64,000 nt of DNA from Lysobacter firmicutimachus (GTDB lineage: Bacteria > Pseudomonadota > Gammaproteobacteria > Xanthomonadales > Xanthomonadaceae), in NCBI RefSeq assembly GCF_037027445.1, contig NZ_JBANDL010000002.1, positions 5,216,001 through 5,280,000 of the forward strand, read 5' to 3'. The position numbers were made by a program, and so were the translations under genes. The notes beneath the pieces are model-generated. The model ran no database searches. It was not told where the DNA came from and saw only the letters and a list, made by a program, of their open reading frames with translations. Shown piece by piece: positions 36,557 to 47,135 of the stretch. Within the stretch, counting starts at the first letter, position 1, and each line of letters opens with the position of its first letter.

Positions 36557-39500
36557 GTGCCTATGAAGCAACTTATCGGCGAAGGTGCGGCACCGTCCCG
36601 AATTCGGACGTTCGCAACGATTTGCTCCGCGCTTTTCTTAGCTTTCGTCGGCGACGCGAACGCCCAGTTCAAGGTAGGAGCGACCTTCAGGAACGCTACC
36701 GAGCCTGGCTGGACCATATCCGGTACCAACAACGTAGGCACCGACGACAGCGGCATCCTGACCGGCGGCTACGGTGCGATTCCGAACAATGTCAACGACC
36801 CGGTTGGGAACGGCTGGTTGCGCCTTTCGACCAACCAGGTCAATCAATCCGGTACGGCGCTGTACACCGGCGCCACCTTTCCATCGACGCAAGGCGTTGT
36901 CGCCGAGTTCGACTACGTCAGTTGGGGCGGAACCGGCGCCGACGGTCTGAGTTTCTTCCTCTACGATGCGGCTTCGAACATGGCCGGCGCGGGTACCGGC
37001 GGGGCCTTGGGCTATTGCGCCGGAGCCGGCGGGTATCTCGGCATCGGGCTGGACGAATGGGGCAACTATTCCAACACGGGCGGCAATTCGTGCGCATCGG
37101 CTACCGGCATTGGATACGTTCCAGATAGCGTGGCGGTACGAGGCCCTGTTTCCAGCGGTAATCCCTATGTCGGTGGACAAACGCTCGCAGCGGGCATCGA
37201 CGACCCCGGAGTCTTGGCCCGCCCCAGCATCAATCGCGTGCGGGTCGCCTTGGTTCCAAACGGTACCGGGGGATATCGCGTGAGCGTCGGCCTAGGCACG
37301 ACGGCGACCAACATCGTCAACGTACTGAGCAATCTGAACTTTCCGTACGCAGCACCGACGAATCTGCGCATGGGCTTTGCCAGTGCGACCGGCGATGAAA
37401 CCAATATCCACGAAATCCGCAACGTAACGGCTTCGGTGCCGGCGGACGTCGCCGTCACCAAGACTGTCGCTTCCGCCACGCTGTTTCGCGGCCAGACGCA
37501 GACCTACACCGTGGTCGTGCGCAACAACGATATCAATCCCGTCGATCCGGGAGACCAGTCGCCTCCGATCAACGCCGCCAACGCGCCGGACATCTCCGAC
37601 GCCTTGCCGGCCCAGTTGCAGAGCGTCAGTTGGACCTGCGCCGCCTCCGCCGGCTCGACCTGCCCCGCCGCCAGCGGTACCGGCAACATCGCCATCGCAG
37701 GCGGCTACACCTTGGCCACCGGCGGGCAACTGACATTCACGATCACGGGCACGGTTGCCGCCACCGCAACTTGCGGCGCGACCGTCACCAACACGGCGAC
37801 GGCGGACTTCTCCGCGACGGACGGCTTCTCCGATATCAACGTCAATAACAACAGCGCAAGCGCCGTTTTTACGGTGGCTTGCGCCGATCTGGCCATCAGC
37901 AAGACCAACAATCAGACGATCTATGCGCCCGGCCAGTCGATCAGCTATGTACTGGTTGCGAGCAACGCCGGTCCCGCAGCGGTGACGAACGCGGTCTTCG
38001 CCGATCCGGCCATCGCGAACTTCAACGTCACCGGCGTGACCTGCGCCAGCCCGGTAGGCGGTGCTGTCTGCCCCGCGGTAGGAGGCGCACCCGGACAGCT
38101 GTCGATAGCGAACATGCAAGGAAGCGGGGTGAACATTCCGTCCCTGCCCACGGGAGGTAGCGTTACCTTCACCGTCTCCGGAACCGTGGCTTCCAACGCG
38201 ACCGGCAATTTGACCAATACCGCGCAGATCGCGTTGCCGAACGGCGGTGTCGACAGCACTCCAGCCAATAATACCGCGTCCGACACCGACACTCCCCAGC
38301 CCAATTTCGGAGTGTGCGACTCGCGGCTGTGGCTGGAGCAGTCGCCGGGCGCGCCGACGCCGACCACGCTGTACCAGATCAACACCAACGCCAATCCACT
38401 GACATTCACGCCGATCGGCGCTGCCAACTTGCTGTACAACGCAGTGGGCTACAACCCCAGCGACAACTATCAGTACGGCTTGGTGACGACCAACACCAAC
38501 ACCCTGGTCAAAATCGGCGCCGACGGCAGCGCAATCAGCCTCGGCGCGGTCAGCGGCCTGCCGGTGGCGACCTATATCAGCGGCGCGTTCGGTACCGCCG
38601 GCAACATCCTGTACGTCAAGGACAACGTCGCCGCCGGCACGACCATGTACGCGATCAACGTGACCACGTTGACCGCGACCGCGATTCCTCTCAGTACGGC
38701 GATCAACATTGCCGACTGGGCTTGGGTCAATGGCCTGCTCTATAGCGTGACCAACGGCGGCCAACTGGTGTCGGTCAATCCGACCACCGGCGCGGTGACC
38801 AGCATCGGCGCGCCGAACGGGCTGCCGGCCGGCTTCTTCGGCGCGATCTACGGCGCGCCCAACGGCCTCTACGGTTCGGGCAACAACCCGCCCAGCGGTT
38901 TCTATAAGTTCGACCTGGCCACCGGAGCGGCGACGCTGATCAGCGGCGCGCCGGGCTCCAGCGCGAACGACGGCTCCAATTGTCCGACCGCCAACATCAC
39001 CTTCGGCGCCGACCTGCAGATCACCAAGACCAACACGCCCGCCTCGGGGCCGAACGATCTGGCCAACGACCGCTACACGCCGGGCACGGCGCGCACCTAC
39101 ACCGTCGTGGTCACCAACGCCGGACCGTTCGGCGCCGCCAATGCGGTGTTTACCGATCCGGCGATCGCCAACTTCACGGTGAGCTCGGTGACTTGCGGCA
39201 GCCCGACCGGGGGCGGCGTCTGCCCGAGCGTAGCCAACACCACCGTGGCGTTGATGCAGGGCGGCGGCATCGTGATTCCGTCGCTGCCGTACAGCAGCAA
39301 CACGTCGAGCAGCGTCACCTTCACCGTGACCGGCACCATCGCCGCCGGGGCGACCGGCGCGCTGACCAACGTCGCCAACATCGCGGCTGGCGCCGGCACC
39401 AGCGACGCCACGCCGGGCAACAACAGCGCCACCGATACCGACACGCCGACCGGCACGATCGTGATCGTCAAGGACGCGGTGCCCAACGACGCTCAAGACT

Positions 39501-40429
39501 TCGCCTTCACCACCACCGGCACTGGCTTGAGCGCGTTCAGCCTCGACGACGATGCCGACGGTACCCTGCAGAACACGCGCACGTTCACCGGGCTGGAACC
39601 GGGCAGCTACGGCGTGACCGAGGCCGTGACCGCCGGCTGGAGCCTGACCGCCTTGAGCTGCAGCGATCCGGACAACGGCACCGTCGTCGACTTGACCAAT
39701 CGGCTGGCGACGATCGACATCGACTCGGGCGAGACGGTCACCTGCACCTACACCAACGGCCGCCTGCCGATCCTGCGCTTGCAGAAGGCGTTGCCGCTGG
39801 GCCGCTTCGTCGCCGCCGACCAGTTCGCGTTGAGCATCGCCGGCAGCGGCGGTCCGGCGAGCGTCACCACCACCGGCAGCGGGACCACCGCGACCGGCGC
39901 GGCGACGTTGAACCCCGGCGCGATCGGAGCGGCCTACACCTTCTCCGAAGCGGCCGCCGCCGGCGCCGATCTGGCCAACTACGCCGGCACCTATGCCTGC
40001 ACCAATGCCCTGGCCGGCGGCCAGGCGCCGAGCGGCAGCGGCACGACGTTCAACCTGACCGCCGCGGCCGGCGACGATCTCAGCTGCACGTTCACCAATA
40101 CCCGCAATCCGATCGCCGATCTGTCGATCACCAAGACCAACACGCCCGGCTCGGGCCCGAACGATCAGGCCGGCGACACCCTGACCCGCGGCGCGAGCAC
40201 GACCTACACGATCGTCGTCACCAACAACGGCCCCGACACGGTCGCCGGCGCGATCCTGGTCGACCCCCCCGGCGGCCGCAGCGGCCTGAGCTGCACCGCG
40301 CCGCCGGTCTGCACCGGTGCGGCCTGTCCGGCCGGGTTGACCCTGGCGCAGTTGGAAAGCGGCGTGGCGCTGGGCGCCCTGGCCAACGGTGCGACAGTGA
40401 CGGTCACGCTGAGCTGCACGGTCAACTGA
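36557..40429 (+). CDS. Large secreted lectin/DUF11 repeat surface protein
   Basis: The product is about 1290 residues. Signal peptide ([19 protein letters not shown]). Residues ~35-270 resemble a legume-type (L-type) lectin fold ([30 protein letters not shown]). DUF11 Ig-like modules follow at ~275-420, ~430-560, ~810-960 and ~1185-1290 ([35 protein letters not shown] starts), with a DUF6923-like propeller segment at ~575-800 and prealbumin/SpaA-like domains between. No LPXTG, autotransporter barrel or T9SS tail is visible. Likely an adhesin. GTG at 36557 has AGGGGG 6 bases ahead; ATG at 36563 is the alternative. N-terminal third is AT-richer. Confidence 0.82.
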   Translation: MPMKQLIGEGAAPSRIRTFATICSALFLAFVGDANAQFKVGATFRNATEPGWTISGTNNVGTDDSGILTGGYGAIPNNVNDPVGNGWLRLSTNQVNQSGTALYTGATFPSTQGVVAEFDYVSWGGTGADGLSFFLYDAASNMAGAGTGGALGYCAGAGGYLGIGLDEWGNYSNTGGNSCASATGIGYVPDSVAVRGPVSSGNPYVGGQTLAAGIDDPGVLARPSINRVRVALVPNGTGGYRVSVGLGTTATNIVNVLSNLNFPYAAPTNLRMGFASATGDETNIHEIRNVTASVPADVAVTKTVASATLFRGQTQTYTVVVRNNDINPVDPGDQSPPINAANAPDISDALPAQLQSVSWTCAASAGSTCPAASGTGNIAIAGGYTLATGGQLTFTITGTVAATATCGATVTNTATADFSATDGFSDINVNNNSASAVFTVACADLAISKTNNQTIYAPGQSISYVLVASNAGPAAVTNAVFADPAIANFNVTGVTCASPVGGAVCPAVGGAPGQLSIANMQGSGVNIPSLPTGGSVTFTVSGTVASNATGNLTNTAQIALPNGGVDSTPANNTASDTDTPQPNFGVCDSRLWLEQSPGAPTPTTLYQINTNANPLTFTPIGAANLLYNAVGYNPSDNYQYGLVTTNTNTLVKIGADGSAISLGAVSGLPVATYISGAFGTAGNILYVKDNVAAGTTMYAINVTTLTATAIPLSTAINIADWAWVNGLLYSVTNGGQLVSVNPTTGAVTSIGAPNGLPAGFFGAIYGAPNGLYGSGNNPPSGFYKFDLATGAATLISGAPGSSANDGSNCPTANITFGADLQITKTNTPASGPNDLANDRYTPGTARTYTVVVTNAGPFGAANAVFTDPAIANFTVSSVTCGSPTGGGVCPSVANTTVALMQGGGIVIPSLPYSSNTSSSVTFTVTGTIAAGATGALTNVANIAAGAGTSDATPGNNSATDTDTPTGTIVIVKDAVPNDAQDFAFTTTGTGLSAFSLDDDADGTLQNTRTFTGLEPGSYGVTEAVTAGWSLTALSCSDPDNGTVVDLTNRLATIDIDSGETVTCTYTNGRLPILRLQKALPLGRFVAADQFALSIAGSGGPASVTTTGSGTTATGAATLNPGAIGAAYTFSEAAAAGADLANYAGTYACTNALAGGQAPSGSGTTFNLTAAAGDDLSCTFTNTRNPIADLSITKTNTPGSGPNDQAGDTLTRGASTTYTIVVTNNGPDTVAGAILVDPPGGRSGLSCTAPPVCTGAACPAGLTLAQLESGVALGALANGATVTVTLSCTVN

Positions 40430-40535
40430 GGCCGGCGACTGTACGCGAGCGTGTGGCGGCGGCGGTGTGCAGGACTATTGCACACCGGCCGCAGCCACTA
40501 AGATGCCGCCGTTGCCCCACAGACGAGATACGGCG

Positions 40536-41744
40536 TTGATCATCCATCCCAAGGTTCGCGGCTTCATCTGCACCACCACGCACCCGCTCGGCTGCGAGCT
40601 CAACGTGCGCGACCAGATCCAGGCCACCCGCGCCCGCGGCACGCGCCAGGACGGTCCGAAGAAGGTGCTGGTGATCGGCGCGTCCAGCGGCTACGGTCTG
40701 GCCGCACGCATTTCCGCCGCGTTCGGCTTCGGTGCCGACACCCTCGGCGTGTTCTTCGAAAAGCCCGGTAGCGAGAAGAAGCCCGGCACCGCCGGCTGGT
40801 ACAACGCTGCCGCGTTCGACAAGTTCGCCAAGGCCGAGGGCCTGTACTCGCGTTCGATCAACGGCGACGCCTTCTCCGATGAAGTGCGTGCCCAAGCCAT
40901 CGAGCTGATCAGGAACGAAATGGGCGGTCAGGTCGACCTGGTGGTGTATTCGCTGGCGTCGCCGGTGCGCAAGCTGCCCTCGACCGGCGAAGTGAAGCGC
41001 TCGGCGCTCAAGCCGATCGGCAGCACCTACACTTCCACCGCGATCGACACCAACAAAGACCAGATCGTCCAGGCCTCGATCGAGCCGGCCAGCGAGCAGG
41101 AGATCGAAGACACCGTCACGGTGATGGGCGGCCAGGACTGGGAGCTGTGGATCGACGCCCTGGCCGACGCCGGCGTGCTCGCTCCGGGCGCGCGCAGCGT
41201 GGCCTTCAGCTACATCGGCACCGAAATCACCTGGCCGATCTATTGGCACGGCGCGCTCGGGCGGGCCAAGCTCGACCTCGACGCCACCGCGCAGCGCCTG
41301 GATGCGCGCCTGCGCGCGCACGGCGGCGGCGCGGCCAATGTGGCGGTGCTGAAGTCGGTGGTGACCCAGGCCAGCTCGGCGATCCCGGTGATGCCGCTGT
41401 ACATCTCGCTGGTGTTCAAGGTGATGAAGGAAAAGGGCTTGCACGAGGGCCCGATCGAGCAGCTCGACCGCTTGTTCCGCGAGCGCATGTATCGCCAGGA
41501 CGGCCAGCCGCCGGCGACCGACGAGCAGCGGCGCCTGCGCCTGGACGACTGGGAACTACGCGAAGACGTGCAGAACGAATGCAAGGCGCTGTGGCCGCAA
41601 GTGACCACCGACAACCTGTTCCAGCTCACCGACTACGCCGGCTATAAGCACGAGTTCCTCAAGCTGTTCGGCTTCGAGCGCGCCGATGTCGATTACGACG
41701 CCGACGTCGATCCGGACGTGCGCTTCGACTGCATCGAGTTGTAA
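40536..41744 (+). CDS. fabV: Trans-2-enoyl-ACP reductase FabV
   Basis: The product is 402 residues, the standard FabV length, starting [20 protein letters not shown] from a TTG codon. The NADH site is [14 protein letters not shown] (46-59); the active site Y236-x8-K245 lies in [10 protein letters not shown], the spacing that defines FabV within the SDR superfamily. It does the last reduction of fatty acid elongation and is poorly inhibited by triclosan. Stands alone with a hairpin behind it. Confidence 0.95.
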   Translation: MIIHPKVRGFICTTTHPLGCELNVRDQIQATRARGTRQDGPKKVLVIGASSGYGLAARISAAFGFGADTLGVFFEKPGSEKKPGTAGWYNAAAFDKFAKAEGLYSRSINGDAFSDEVRAQAIELIRNEMGGQVDLVVYSLASPVRKLPSTGEVKRSALKPIGSTYTSTAIDTNKDQIVQASIEPASEQEIEDTVTVMGGQDWELWIDALADAGVLAPGARSVAFSYIGTEITWPIYWHGALGRAKLDLDATAQRLDARLRAHGGGAANVAVLKSVVTQASSAIPVMPLYISLVFKVMKEKGLHEGPIEQLDRLFRERMYRQDGQPPATDEQRRLRLDDWELREDVQNECKALWPQVTTDNLFQLTDYAGYKHEFLKLFGFERADVDYDADVDPDVRFDCIEL

Positions 41745-42365
41745 TCGCCCGCCGCTGGCGCGCGGACCGGCAACGAGGCGCGACACGGGGCAGACTCCGA
41801 CGACGGGCCTGCCCCGTTCGTTTAGGGGGAGCGTGGCGTTTCCCGGCCCGCGGTGGCGTGGCTTTAAAGTGTCGAGCGGCTTGCCGCGGACGTTCGGTCG
41901 TGCCGGATTTGCGGCCGTTCGTCGGCGGACGGCTCGCCGCTGCCTTCGTGGAACCGGAGTTGAATTGATTAAAGCAACGGCTGGCCAAGGCTTGCTGATG
42001 TCCTTCTGGCGCCGTTCGGCATCGGTACCGGCGTCCGTGTGCCTTCTTGGCACTCGCAGAGCGGAATGGCGACGGTAAAATTGTGACATTCATTGCCGTA
42101 TTTGCCGAGTAGCAATCGGAGGCCGGCTTGATTCACGCCGCATCCGCGGCGGCGCGCACGCGCAAGCCGCGACATCGGGCGCCCGAGGAGGGGCCTCCGC
42201 CGTGCTTCGCCATCGCCGCGGCCGAAGGCGCCGGCTTGGCCGCGGTCGCAATGTGAGTCTTGGTGAGTCCGGCCGTCGCGCGCGCATGCTTTGCTCTGCG
42301 CCCGCACGGTCGCGCGGCCGTTGTGCCATGTCGGCCGGCGCGGCCGACGAGCCGGAGAATCGCAG
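41745..42365. other. Intergenic region after fabV
   Basis: 621 bases without a convincing gene. It starts with a probable terminator (41785-41817). The rest has scattered short frames without ribosome sites and a TTGTGACATTCA half-site near 42080. Confidence 0.45.
41785..41817 (+). terminator. Probable fabV terminator
   Basis: ACGGGGCAG at 41785 pairs with CTGCCCCGT ending at 41817 (9-base stem, 15-base loop), followed by TCGTTTA. Confidence 0.55.
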
Positions 42366-43109
42366 ATGAGTCAGCAAGCGGCGGCGCAGTTCGATGCCTT
42401 GGCGGCGATGTACGAGGACATGGCGACGTGGCCGTTCCGTCGCGACATGGAAATCCCCAACGTGCTTGCGGTGCTCGGCGACCTGCACAACCGCGACGTG
42501 CTCGACTTCGGCTGCGGCAACGGCATGTACGCGCGCTGGATGAAGCAGCGCGGCGCGCGCCGGGTGGTCGGCTACGACCTCTCCGAGGGCATGCTGGACT
42601 ACGCGCGCCGCCAGGAGGCGCAGCAGCCGCTCGGCATCGACTACGTGTCCGAACTGGGTCCGGCTTGCGACGGCGCGTTCGACCTGGTGCTGTCGGTGTA
42701 CGTGCTGCCCTACGCGACCAATGCCGACGAACTGTTCGGGATGTGCGCGGCGATGGCGCGCGCGCTCAAGCCCGGCGGCCGGCTGGTGACGCTGCCGATT
42801 CATCCCGACTACGTGCGCCAGCGCGACTACTACGAGCGCTACGGCTTCCGCATGATGCCGGACGGCGCCGATATCGATGGCGGCAAGGTGCGCCTGGAGT
42901 TGTGCAAGCCGCCGTTCGACGTCAGCGTCACCGCCTACTACTGGAGCAAGGAAAGCCTGGAGTCGGCGATGCATCAGGCCGGCCTGTCGCCGGTGCAATG
43001 GGTGCAGCACGGCCTGCTCGGCGGCGACCGCCACGAGGCCGCCGACCGCTTCATGCGCGCCTACTGGCAAAGGCCGCACGCGGCGATCCTGCACTGCTGC
43101 CGCAACTGA
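42366..43109 (+). CDS. SAM-dependent class I methyltransferase
   Basis: The product is 247 residues. Motif I is VLDFGCGNGMYARWM, motif II VVGYDLSEGML, and the post-I acidic residue and FDLVLSVYVLPY follow; LKPGGRLVTLPIH is motif III. It belongs to the broad Methyltransf_11/25 group. GGAGA precedes the ATG. It stands alone, with a strong terminator behind it. Substrate unknown. Confidence 0.87.
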   Translation: MSQQAAAQFDALAAMYEDMATWPFRRDMEIPNVLAVLGDLHNRDVLDFGCGNGMYARWMKQRGARRVVGYDLSEGMLDYARRQEAQQPLGIDYVSELGPACDGAFDLVLSVYVLPYATNADELFGMCAAMARALKPGGRLVTLPIHPDYVRQRDYYERYGFRMMPDGADIDGGKVRLELCKPPFDVSVTAYYWSKESLESAMHQAGLSPVQWVQHGLLGGDRHEAADRFMRAYWQRPHAAILHCCRN

Positions 43110-43126
43110 GGCGACGCACCGCAGCG

Positions 43127-43154
43127 CCGGACGCACGTCCGACCGTGCGTCCGG
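43127..43154 (+). terminator. Terminator after the methyltransferase
   Basis: CCGGACGCACG and CGTGCGTCCGG form a perfect 11-base stem with a 6-base loop, 17 bases past the stop, followed by TTTC. Confidence 0.7.
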
Positions 43155-43366
43155 TTTCGCCGCCGCCAATCCGTTTGGCGCAACGGAAAAGCGTTCGCGC
43201 GCGCCTGCGCCCACGGTCCTACGACCTTAGACGAACGCGCTCGCACCGCACGGTTTAACACCGGCGATGGGTCTACACCGATGCACGCGAACTCCGTCGA
43301 TGCCGCCGCGTCGACGCGGCGTCGCCTGCGGGGCTCGCATCGTCGACCATCCGTGAGGACGCAATC

Positions 43367-43810
43367 ATGAAACGCAGCATCATCCAAGCTTGTACGCCGG
43401 TCGTCGTCCTGGCCGCACTGTCGTGCCTGCCCGGCACTTCGCGAGCGGTGGCGTGCTACGGCTACATCAATGCCGACGGCACGATGCGCATGTCCGAACA
43501 GGACGTTCCCGATCGCTGGAGCACCTGTCGCGTGCACAGTTCGAACCGGCGGGGGACGGGAGTGTACTGGGTATGGATCGAGAATGGCGAGATCAGCGAC
43601 CGTATCTGGACCCGCTCGACCTATTGCAGCGGGACGATCAGCCACCCCGGCACACAGAGTTCGAGCCTGACCTTCTGGCCGAGCATCCTGCCCAATCCGC
43701 ACAGCAGCGGCGAAACCACGGTGTGGACCGTGCGCACTTTCGATCACCTCGGCGTTCCGGCGGACCGCGATTTCTTCCTGGTCTGCGCCGCCAGCGACCC
43801 GCCGCGTTGA
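43367..43810 (+). CDS. Secreted protein of unknown function
   Basis: The product is 147 residues with a signal peptide (SIIQACTPVVVLAALSCLPGTSRAVA). The mature ~120 residues are rich in Ser, Thr and Trp and contain four cysteines (VACYG, WSTCRV, TYCSG, LVCAA) that could form two disulfides; the pattern suggests a small beta-rich secreted protein. GAGGA lies before the ATG. No family recognised. It precedes the small-protein gene at 43934. Confidence 0.7.
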   Translation: MKRSIIQACTPVVVLAALSCLPGTSRAVACYGYINADGTMRMSEQDVPDRWSTCRVHSSNRRGTGVYWVWIENGEISDRIWTRSTYCSGTISHPGTQSSSLTFWPSILPNPHSSGETTVWTVRTFDHLGVPADRDFFLVCAASDPPR

Positions 43811-43933
43811 GCCGGCGGCGGACATGACGCAACACGGGCGACGGGCCGGACACCGTCGCCCGACCGACCAACGGCAAGAAATTGCACGCTCCGACCCGGG
43901 AGGATGAATCATCTCCCCGCATAGGAGCAGTCG

Positions 43934-44188
43934 ATGAGCAAGCACCTGCTGATGCTCACTACGGTATCGGGGCGGGCAAGCTCGGTGGATGTGGTCGGCG
44001 ACCTCGCGCGCAGGGCGATGGCGCGTGTGCCGGAGGTCCGCAACTTCCGGATCGAGCGCCAGACCGAGTTGGAGGCGACGGTCAGTTTCGAAACCGATCG
44101 TTCCGACTGGCCCGGCCGGCTGGTACCCGAGTTGAAGTCCAGCGGACTGGTGCTGATCTACGCCGAGCTCAGCGACTGGTTGCCTTGA
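43934..44188 (+). CDS. Small protein of a two-member local family
   Basis: The product is 84 residues, MSKHLLMLTTVSG to LVLIYAELSDWLP, without membrane span. It is clearly related to the C-terminal 84 residues of the protein encoded at 51869-52213: both have KHL(L/V)MLTT, a DLA(R/D)R helix, V-R-N-(F/L)-(R/K)-(I/V), WP-R-L-(V/A)-PEL and LVL(I/V)Y-EL-DW. An alternating beta-alpha ferredoxin-like fold is plausible. AGGAG is 8 bases before the ATG. Function unknown. A copy of the shared promoter element begins 25 bases after its stop. Confidence 0.75.
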   Translation: MSKHLLMLTTVSGRASSVDVVGDLARRAMARVPEVRNFRIERQTELEATVSFETDRSDWPGRLVPELKSSGLVLIYAELSDWLP

Positions 44189-44213
44189 TCCACAAAAAAG
44201 CACATTCGCAGGC

Positions 44214-44241
44214 TGGCACGGATTTTGTGAGTTGAATCACA
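44214..44241 (+). promoter_or_regulatory. Shared promoter element, copy 2
   Basis: TGGCACGGATTTTGTGA, GTTGAA, TCAC(A). TGGCACG is a perfect sigma-54 -24 box, with TTGTG in place of TTGCW at the exact -12 spacing; TTGTGA-N6-TCACAA is also a perfect CRP-type palindrome. The next start (ATG 44269) follows after 27 bases. Confidence 0.7.
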
Positions 44242-44268
44242 AAACCCATGAGGTCTGCGGAGCAGCGA

Positions 44269-44391
44269 ATGGACGATATTCCCGAACCCCGGATCGAGCG
44301 CGCGATCGGTTCATCGTCGGTCGCTGCCTGGACGGTGGCGTTCTTCCTGGTCCTGGTCGCCGTTCTGGTCGCCGGCACGCAGCTGGCCTGA
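44269..44391 (+). CDS. 40-residue single-span membrane protein
   Basis: The product begins MDDIPEPRIERAIGSSS and ends with one membrane span (TVAFFLVLVAVLVAGTQLA), 40 residues in all. GGAG stands upstream and the start lies 27 bases after the shared promoter element, the same distance as at 51869. Size and topology recall small regulators or subunits of membrane complexes. No family known. Confidence 0.6.
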   Translation: MDDIPEPRIERAIGSSSVAAWTVAFFLVLVAVLVAGTQLA

Positions 44392-44401
44392 GCCGGACGA
44401 T

Positions 44402-44701
44402 ATGCGCAGCCCCTCGAAGAAGATGCGCGGCCCCGGCCGGGGCGCGCCGGCCCTGGCGCGCGCCGTCGCCGAGCTGGCGAAGGCCGCGCTGTGCGGCCTG
44501 GCCGCCTTCGTCGCGTGCGCGGCCTGGCACCCAGACCGTCGGCCGGCGCCGGGCCTGTCGGTTCTCTCGCCCTTGGCGAGCGCTCCCACCGCGGCGATGA
44601 CGGTCGAGGTTCCACCGCCGGCGTCGCTGTCGCAGCGGATGGGCACCTGCGTCCCGGCTGCGTTGAGGGCGGTGCGACTGAGCGATCGCGTCACAGACTG
44701 A
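44402..44701 (+). CDS. Possible small membrane protein
   Basis: The 99-residue frame starts 10 bases after the 40-residue gene. It has a basic N-terminus (RSPSKKMRGPGRG), one hydrophobic stretch (AKAALCGLAAFVACAAW) and a Ser/Pro-rich remainder. No ribosome site of quality; it may be co-translated with the gene before it. No family recognised. Confidence 0.35.
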   Translation: MRSPSKKMRGPGRGAPALARAVAELAKAALCGLAAFVACAAWHPDRRPAPGLSVLSPLASAPTAAMTVEVPPPASLSQRMGTCVPAALRAVRLSDRVTD

Positions 44702-44783
44702 CCCGTCGCGACCCCTGTCGGCGATCAGCGTCAAATGTGCCAATTGAAACAGTAACGCCGCAGCGCGAGCGGTACGAGCCGCC

Positions 44784-45704
44784 TCAGTCCTTGCCCGGCT
44801 TGCCCGATGCGGGCATCTCGCCGTACAGCGTGCAGATCAGGCGTTGATCGCGGACGTGGAACAGCTCCGGCTCTTGCGCGTCCTGCTCGCCGATGAAGAA
44901 CACCCAGGCCGCCTTGCCGCTGCCGCGATGCGCCTTGTGCTCCTGCACCAGCACCTCGACTTCGGTGCGCAGCGCATTGCGCGCCCGCGCGCTCCACGCC
45001 GCCCAGTGCACGCGAATGCGATACGGCCGCACCACCCGGCCGGCCTCGCGATCGCCGACGCTGAGCACGATCTCGAACCGCTCCGCGTCGTCCTCGTGTC
45101 GCGCGCTCCAGGCGATCTGGGTCAGCCAGACCTGGGCCTGCGCATAGCGGACCACGGCGTCGAACTTCAGTCGCCGGATCGCCTGGTCGTAGCTGCGGCC
45201 GGCGATGCCGTCGATGTGCAAGGGGCTGTTGCGATTGTAGGGAAAGCGGGCGTAGTCCTTGGCGATGCGGCGCAAGGTGTTGGCGGTGGTCGCGTGCCGT
45301 CGGGTACCGTCGGCCTCGCCCGCGTCGCCGCGAGCGGGCCGATGGCCGCGTGCCGCCTCGCGGCCGCCGTCGCCGGGCGTCGCCTGTGCCTCGCGCGGCG
45401 CGCGCAGCACCAGCCGGTTGGGCATGAACCCGGCGCGGCTGAGCTGCTCCTCGGGGATGCGCTCGGAGCGTGCGCGTTGCAGGCAGCCGTCTTCGTCCTG
45501 GGCGCCGCAGTCCGGGCGGTGGTCGACGTCCTTGGGCTTGAAGAAGTAGGGCCGCTTCTTGTTGATGTCCTTGCGGTAGGAGGCCGGGAACACCTGGATG
45601 TCGCAGCCGTGGCACTCGTAACGGCCGGGATCGACGACCTCGAGGTCCCACAGGTCCTCGGCATCGACCTCCTCGCCGGTAAGGGTATCCAGGGCCCGGT
45701 CCAT
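44784..45704 (-). CDS. Unknown protein with N-terminal Cys/His cluster
   Basis: The product is 306 residues. Residues ~30-70 carry a likely zinc site (YECHGCDIQVFPAS, then DHRPDCGAQDEDGCLQ) like the N-terminal zinc ribbons of CoiA-type and related DNA-associated proteins. A charged low-complexity stretch follows, then a conserved-looking domain (HIDGIAGRSYDQAIRRLKF, VHWAAWSARARNALRTEVE, WVFFIGEQDAQEPELFHVRD). AAGGAG precedes the ATG at 45704. Function unknown; isolated among small accessory genes. Confidence 0.72.
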   Translation of the reverse strand: MDRALDTLTGEEVDAEDLWDLEVVDPGRYECHGCDIQVFPASYRKDINKKRPYFFKPKDVDHRPDCGAQDEDGCLQRARSERIPEEQLSRAGFMPNRLVLRAPREAQATPGDGGREAARGHRPARGDAGEADGTRRHATTANTLRRIAKDYARFPYNRNSPLHIDGIAGRSYDQAIRRLKFDAVVRYAQAQVWLTQIAWSARHEDDAERFEIVLSVGDREAGRVVRPYRIRVHWAAWSARARNALRTEVEVLVQEHKAHRGSGKAAWVFFIGEQDAQEPELFHVRDQRLICTLYGEMPASGKPGKD

Positions 45705-46001
45705 CGTGCGTCTCCTTGCGGACTCAGTGCGGCGGCGCGCCGGTCGCCCGCAGCTTAGCCAAGCCGGCGGCGGCGTGGAGTGACCTGCGCCGCGATAGGC
45801 CGCGCGCGGGCGTCGATCGACGTGTGTGCCGTTCCCACGGCTGCGGCCACCCGCCGCGTGGGTTCGCAACTGCAGCTGCGACGGCGGCGGTACCGAAGCC
45901 CCCGCCGAATCGATGCGCGGCAGCGGCATATTGGGATATCTTCTGCTCGGGCGGTGGGCCGGTCAGACAGGGAGCGCGACGTAAGGAAACGTCGCAGGGC
46001 G

Positions 46002-46280
46002 ATGCGCTACTTCGATGTCATCGAGGATACGTTGGGCCGATGGACCGTGAGAACGGACCCCGACGGATCGTCGGAGGGCCGTTACCCTTCGCGTGCCGAC
46101 GCGATCGCCGCCGCCTGCGCCGCCGCGAAGATGCACCACCTAGACTCCGGCGCCAGCACTGCGGTGCGCCTGATTCATCCGCCCGACGACGACCAGATCC
46201 TGGTGCGCTATCTCTCGCCCGGCGAGCTCGACGCCCTGTGCTGGTTCGGCGACGACAGCCGCGGTCGGCACGGCTTCTGA
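46002..46280 (+). CDS. Small protein, DUF2188-like
   Basis: The product is 92 residues. The pattern YFDVIEDTLGRWTVRTD, YPSRADAIAAACAAAK matches the DUF2188 idea (a W-x-V strand, then a Ser/Thr-Arg-x-x-Ala-Ile helix). GTAAGGAAA is upstream of the ATG. Function unknown. Confidence 0.62.
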   Translation: MRYFDVIEDTLGRWTVRTDPDGSSEGRYPSRADAIAAACAAAKMHHLDSGASTAVRLIHPPDDDQILVRYLSPGELDALCWFGDDSRGRHGF

Positions 46281-46438
46281 GCTTCGGTCGTGGAGGGCGG
46301 CCGGCGGCGACTCGGCCGGCTGCGCTCCCGGTACGGGGCCACGGCCGGCACGTGCGTTTCCGGTACCCCGCCCAATCCCGGCAGGGGGCGAGCGGCGATG
46401 GGACATGCGCTCGTCGGCGGCGCTTCCTCGGCGGGACG

Positions 46439-46780
46439 TCAGGCGTGTACGCCGGTCTGCGGAGGCGACAAGGCGGTTTGAGTCTCGCAATCGGCAGCGG
46501 ACGTTGTCGCTGTCGCCAGGCATCGATCGAGTACGAAGCGCGCCTCGGTTCTCGGGTAGCGCCGTGTGTCGTAGATCAGACCCATCGTCATCCGGGACGC
46601 ACAGGAATAGGTGCACATCCGATAGCGATCGTCCAGGTCCTCGGCCTGTACGATCGCTTTCAGCAGCGCCAAGCGCGCCTGCACTTGCGGTCTTTGCCCC
46701 AGTACCCCGATCAGGCCGTCGCCGGTCAGCGCCGCCCACAGGGCGCGAATATCGTCGTCGGTGCGAAAGACCTGGGCCAT
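46439..46780 (-). CDS. Hypothetical helical protein
   Basis: The product is 113 residues (MAQVFRTDDDIRALWAALT start), mostly helical with ARLALLKAIVQAEDLDDRY, then CTYSCASRMTMGLIY and RFVLDRCLATATT. No family recognised and no strong ribosome site. Composition is less GC-biased at wobble positions than core genes nearby. Confidence 0.48.
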   Translation of the reverse strand: MAQVFRTDDDIRALWAALTGDGLIGVLGQRPQVQARLALLKAIVQAEDLDDRYRMCTYSCASRMTMGLIYDTRRYPRTEARFVLDRCLATATTSAADCETQTALSPPQTGVHA

Positions 46781-46937
46781 GGCGTGCGATGCAATCGCGG
46801 GAACACGTCGTGTCGTGAGTCCACACCATCCCGTGTCGCGTGTGTAGGCCGAGAGAAGACTGTCGCGCCGTGATTCCCCGGTGCCGGCGGCGCGCCCGAT
46901 AGGCACATTAGCCGTCCGCACAGAGGGGAAGCACATC

Positions 46938-47135
46938 ATGGGAGCGCACAAGCGCCGCTACGTCGGCAAACCGATTCCCGGCGACGGTTGGCCGGTCTGG
47001 GACACCGCGCTCAGGCGCTGGCGGGGCAACGTTTTCGCCGACTATCCCGCGATGTTGCCGGACGGACCCGACCGCGTCGGCTCGCCGGAGCGCCTGACCG
47101 AATTCGCTCGCCGTGCGTGCGCGCCCAAGAGCTAA
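46938..47135 (+). CDS. Small basic hypothetical protein
   Basis: The product is 65 residues (MGAHKRRYVGKPIPGDGWPVWD), rich in Arg, Trp and Pro. GAGGGG precedes the ATG at 46938. No family recognised. Confidence 0.52.
   Translation: MGAHKRRYVGKPIPGDGWPVWDTALRRWRGNVFADYPAMLPDGPDRVGSPERLTEFARRACAPKS

Noticed and set aside
37292..39496. A 734-codon minus-strand frame opposite the lectin/DUF11 gene
   Set aside because: Gly/Arg/Val-rich repeats mirror the DUF11 repeats on the plus strand; no start signal.
42061..42095. A fourth copy of the shared element (TGGCGACGGTAAAATTGTGACATTCA)
   Set aside because: The spacing is three bases too long and the second half of the palindrome is missing.
43890..43906. 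Possible sigma-54 site GGCAAGAAATTGCA before the 43934 gene
   Set aside because: The GG to GC spacing is 9 instead of 10, so it does not fit the -24/-12 rule.
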